NCBI GenBank assembly: GCA_013391385.1
Contig: JACBFI010000008.1
Span: forward strand, 49,616-113,615
Direction of reading: 5' to 3'
DNA: 64,000 nucleotides
From: Sediminibacterium sp. Gen4
Lineage (GTDB): Bacteria; Bacteroidota; Bacteroidia; Chitinophagales; Chitinophagaceae
How positions within the stretch are numbered: the first letter of the stretch is position 1; every line of letters begins with the position of its first letter. The translations under genes and the position numbers were made by a program. This document shows, piece by piece, positions 63,205-64,000 of this stretch. The notes under the pieces were generated by a model. It was not told the DNA's origin. It ran no database searches and was given only the letters and a program-made list of their open reading frames with translations.

Positions 63205-63504
63205 ATGAACGTTAACATTCAAACAGTGCACTTTGATGCAGATGACAAATTGGTAGAGTATGTTTCACGTAAGCTCCAAAAGTTGAACACCTTTCATGAT
63301 CGAATTCTGAAAGCAGATGTGTTTTTGAAACTGGACAATGTGGTACATACGATCAAAGACAAAATCGTGGAGATAAGAGTGCATGTTCCGAGGCATGATT
63401 TTTTTGTGAAAGCCTCCTCAAAGTCATTCGAAGAGTCATTTGACTCAGCCATGGAATCCATTGTATCACAGATCAAACGAAAAAAAGAAAAATTAGCAGC
63501 CTAA
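63205..63504 (+). CDS. hpf: Ribosome hibernation promoting factor (HPF/RaiA, short form)
   Basis: A 99-residue ribosome-binding protein that blocks the A and P sites and promotes hibernation when growth slows. The sequence MNVNIQTVHFDADDKLVEYV, followed by SRKLQKLNTFHDRILKADVF, then VEIRVHVPRHDFFVKASSKS and SFDSAMESIVSQIKRKKEK, shows the beta-alpha-beta-beta-beta-alpha order of the S30AE domain with its basic ends. There is no C-terminal dimerisation domain, so this is the short form. It lies third in rpsU-xerC-hpf and is followed by a strong terminator. Confidence 0.93.
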   Translation: MNVNIQTVHFDADDKLVEYVSRKLQKLNTFHDRILKADVFLKLDNVVHTIKDKIVEIRVHVPRHDFFVKASSKSFEESFDSAMESIVSQIKRKKEKLAA

Positions 63505-63511
63505 AAAATTC

Positions 63512-63542
63512 AAAAACCCTGGTTAAATGCCGGGGTTTTTTA
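63512..63542 (+). terminator. Rho-independent terminator of hpf
   Basis: AAAAACCCTGG, loop TTAAATG, CCGGGGTTTTT: an 11-bp stem with one G-T pair, ending in a T-run 8 bp after the hpf stop. Confidence 0.9.
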
Positions 63543-63560
63543 TGGCAGGCTACGAGCTGC

Positions 63561-63614
63561 GAGCCACGAGCTATGAGCTTTGTAAGAGATAAAAAAGCTC
63601 ATAGCTCGTGGCTC
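63561..63614. repeat. Heptad inverted repeat (GAGCTAC/GAGCTAT word), perfect 20-bp arms
   Basis: Arm 63561-63580 and arm 63595-63614 are exact complements. The flanks extend the pattern in 7-bp steps (GAGCTGC GAGCCAC GAGCTAT GAGCTTT). It lies between the hpf terminator and the promoter of the tRNA-like array. Confidence 0.85.
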
Positions 63615-63672
63615 ATAGCTCACAGCTTTCTTCCCGTGTTAATAACTACCCGAAAAAATTCCAATCAAAATT

Positions 63673-63701
63673 TTGCTGAATAAAGTTTTCCATTACCTTT
63701 G
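63673..63701 (+). promoter_or_regulatory. Promoter upstream of the tRNA-like array
   Basis: TTG within TTTTG (63671-63675), an 18-bp spacer and TACCTTTG (63694-63701) match both halves of the Bacteroidota consensus. The first tRNA-like unit begins about 100 bp downstream. Confidence 0.65.
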
Positions 63702-63801
63702 CCATCCCAAAAAAGGGTAGTTCTTTGTTTTTTCTATACCAAAAAGCTGGTCAGAGAATTGGATTTTTTGCCGCTCGAAATGACCGCTTTTAAAATAAAA
63801 A

Positions 63802-64000
63802 GCCAATTAACTCAGTTGGTAGAGCATCCCGATGCAAATCGGGAAGGTCGCGGACCTTTAAACGAACTACTCTGAAAGATTAGGTAAAACAAGCCGAAGT
63901 AGCTCAGCTGGTAGAGCATCCCGATGCAAATCGGGAAGGTCGCGGACCTTTAAACGAACTACTCTGAAAGATTAGGTAAAACAAGCCGAAGTAGCTCAGC
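63802..64000 (+). repeat. Tandem array of about 92-bp tRNA-like units lacking a T-arm (continues beyond the window)
   Basis: Units start at 63802, 63893 and 63985 (91- and 92-bp steps). Unit 1 opens GCCAATTAACTCAGTTGGTA, units 2 and 3 open GCCGAAGTAGCTCAGCTGGT; both contain a normal tRNA D-arm (CTCAG...GGTAGAGC). All then share TCCCGA-TGCAAA-TCGGGA, a 6-bp stem in the anticodon-arm position, and AAGGTC-GCG-GACCTT, a second hairpin, where a tRNA would have variable loop and T-arm. No TTCGA T-loop and no 3' acceptor complement of GCCGAAG is present. Unit 2 and the visible start of unit 3 match over their overlap. A functional tRNA of canonical form cannot be drawn from these units. Confidence 0.7.

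Noticed and set aside
63802-63880. Ordinary tRNA gene at the first unit
   Set aside because: No T-arm with TTC loop and no 3' strand to pair with the acceptor GCCAATT. The anticodon-arm loop has 6 or 8 nt, not 7.
63802-64000. CRISPR array
   Set aside because: The 91-92-bp units contain no separate variable spacers and have tRNA D-arms.

Overview
The window comes from a Bacteroidota chromosome, most likely family Chitinophagaceae (inference). The signs are start sites almost without Shine-Dalgarno sequences, promoter boxes of the TAnnTTTG type, a type IX secretion (T9SS) C-terminal sorting domain, a DUF6443/RHS-type protein, and the gene order rpsU-xerC-hpf-tRNA that is common in this phylum. 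Base composition looks moderately AT-rich by eye.

Left part (1-23.5 kb) is mostly chromosomal housekeeping. It holds the start of queA, a CcmC/CcmD-like cytochrome c maturation pair, glutamate dehydrogenase, an orphan HsdR-N-like nuclease domain, AMP nucleosidase, and tdk overlapping ccmB. A tripartite RND efflux operon follows (lipoprotein adaptor, inner-membrane pump, TolC-type lipoprotein). Next come Kdo transferase WaaA and a sugar-nucleotide operon (DegT aminotransferase, UDP-glucose dehydrogenase, UDP-glucuronate decarboxylase, RfbD), then a set of small enzymes and secreted proteins including a NamZ-like exo-muramidase.

The middle (24.0-51.8 kb) is accessory. A TPR/transmembrane/LuxR-HTH regulator and a 45-residue membrane peptide precede a tightly packed five-gene operon. 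The operon encodes a 2832-residue T9SS cargo with 17 tandem Ig-like repeats, an outer-membrane barrel-like protein, a 499-residue FN3-like secreted protein, a 1589-residue secreted protein and a multi-FN3 protein. It ends at a terminator. Beyond that lies a graveyard of REP-like elements and transposase stubs (IS110, IS481, IS3), in which sits a 5'-truncated RHS gene. The RHS C-terminal tip resembles a SleB-type cell-wall hydrolase, and a lipoprotein gene follows 3 bp later as a candidate immunity gene. An intact REP-associated tyrosine transposase flanked by inverted REP elements closes the region. I read the whole as a surface or secretion locus with a displaced polymorphic-toxin tip (inference).

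The right part (52-64 kb) returns to core genes: tRNA-Gln, divergent cyanophycin synthetase and cyanophycinase, an SGNH hydrolase, tyrS, an RDD membrane protein, an HscA-type Hsp70, riboflavin synthase, and rpsU-xerC-hpf. The window ends inside a tandem array of about 92-bp tRNA-like units that have a D-arm but no recognisable T-arm, at the place where related genomes carry the tRNA cluster before tuf.

Two patterns run across the window. Many intergenic gaps carry degenerate tandem repeats with a 7-bp period, often in two opposed blocks that fold into long hairpins; the word differs between loci but the period does not. Three genes have a TAnnTTTG box ending exactly 4 bp before their ATG, which predicts leaderless mRNAs. 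rpsU is the only start where I saw a strong Shine-Dalgarno sequence.
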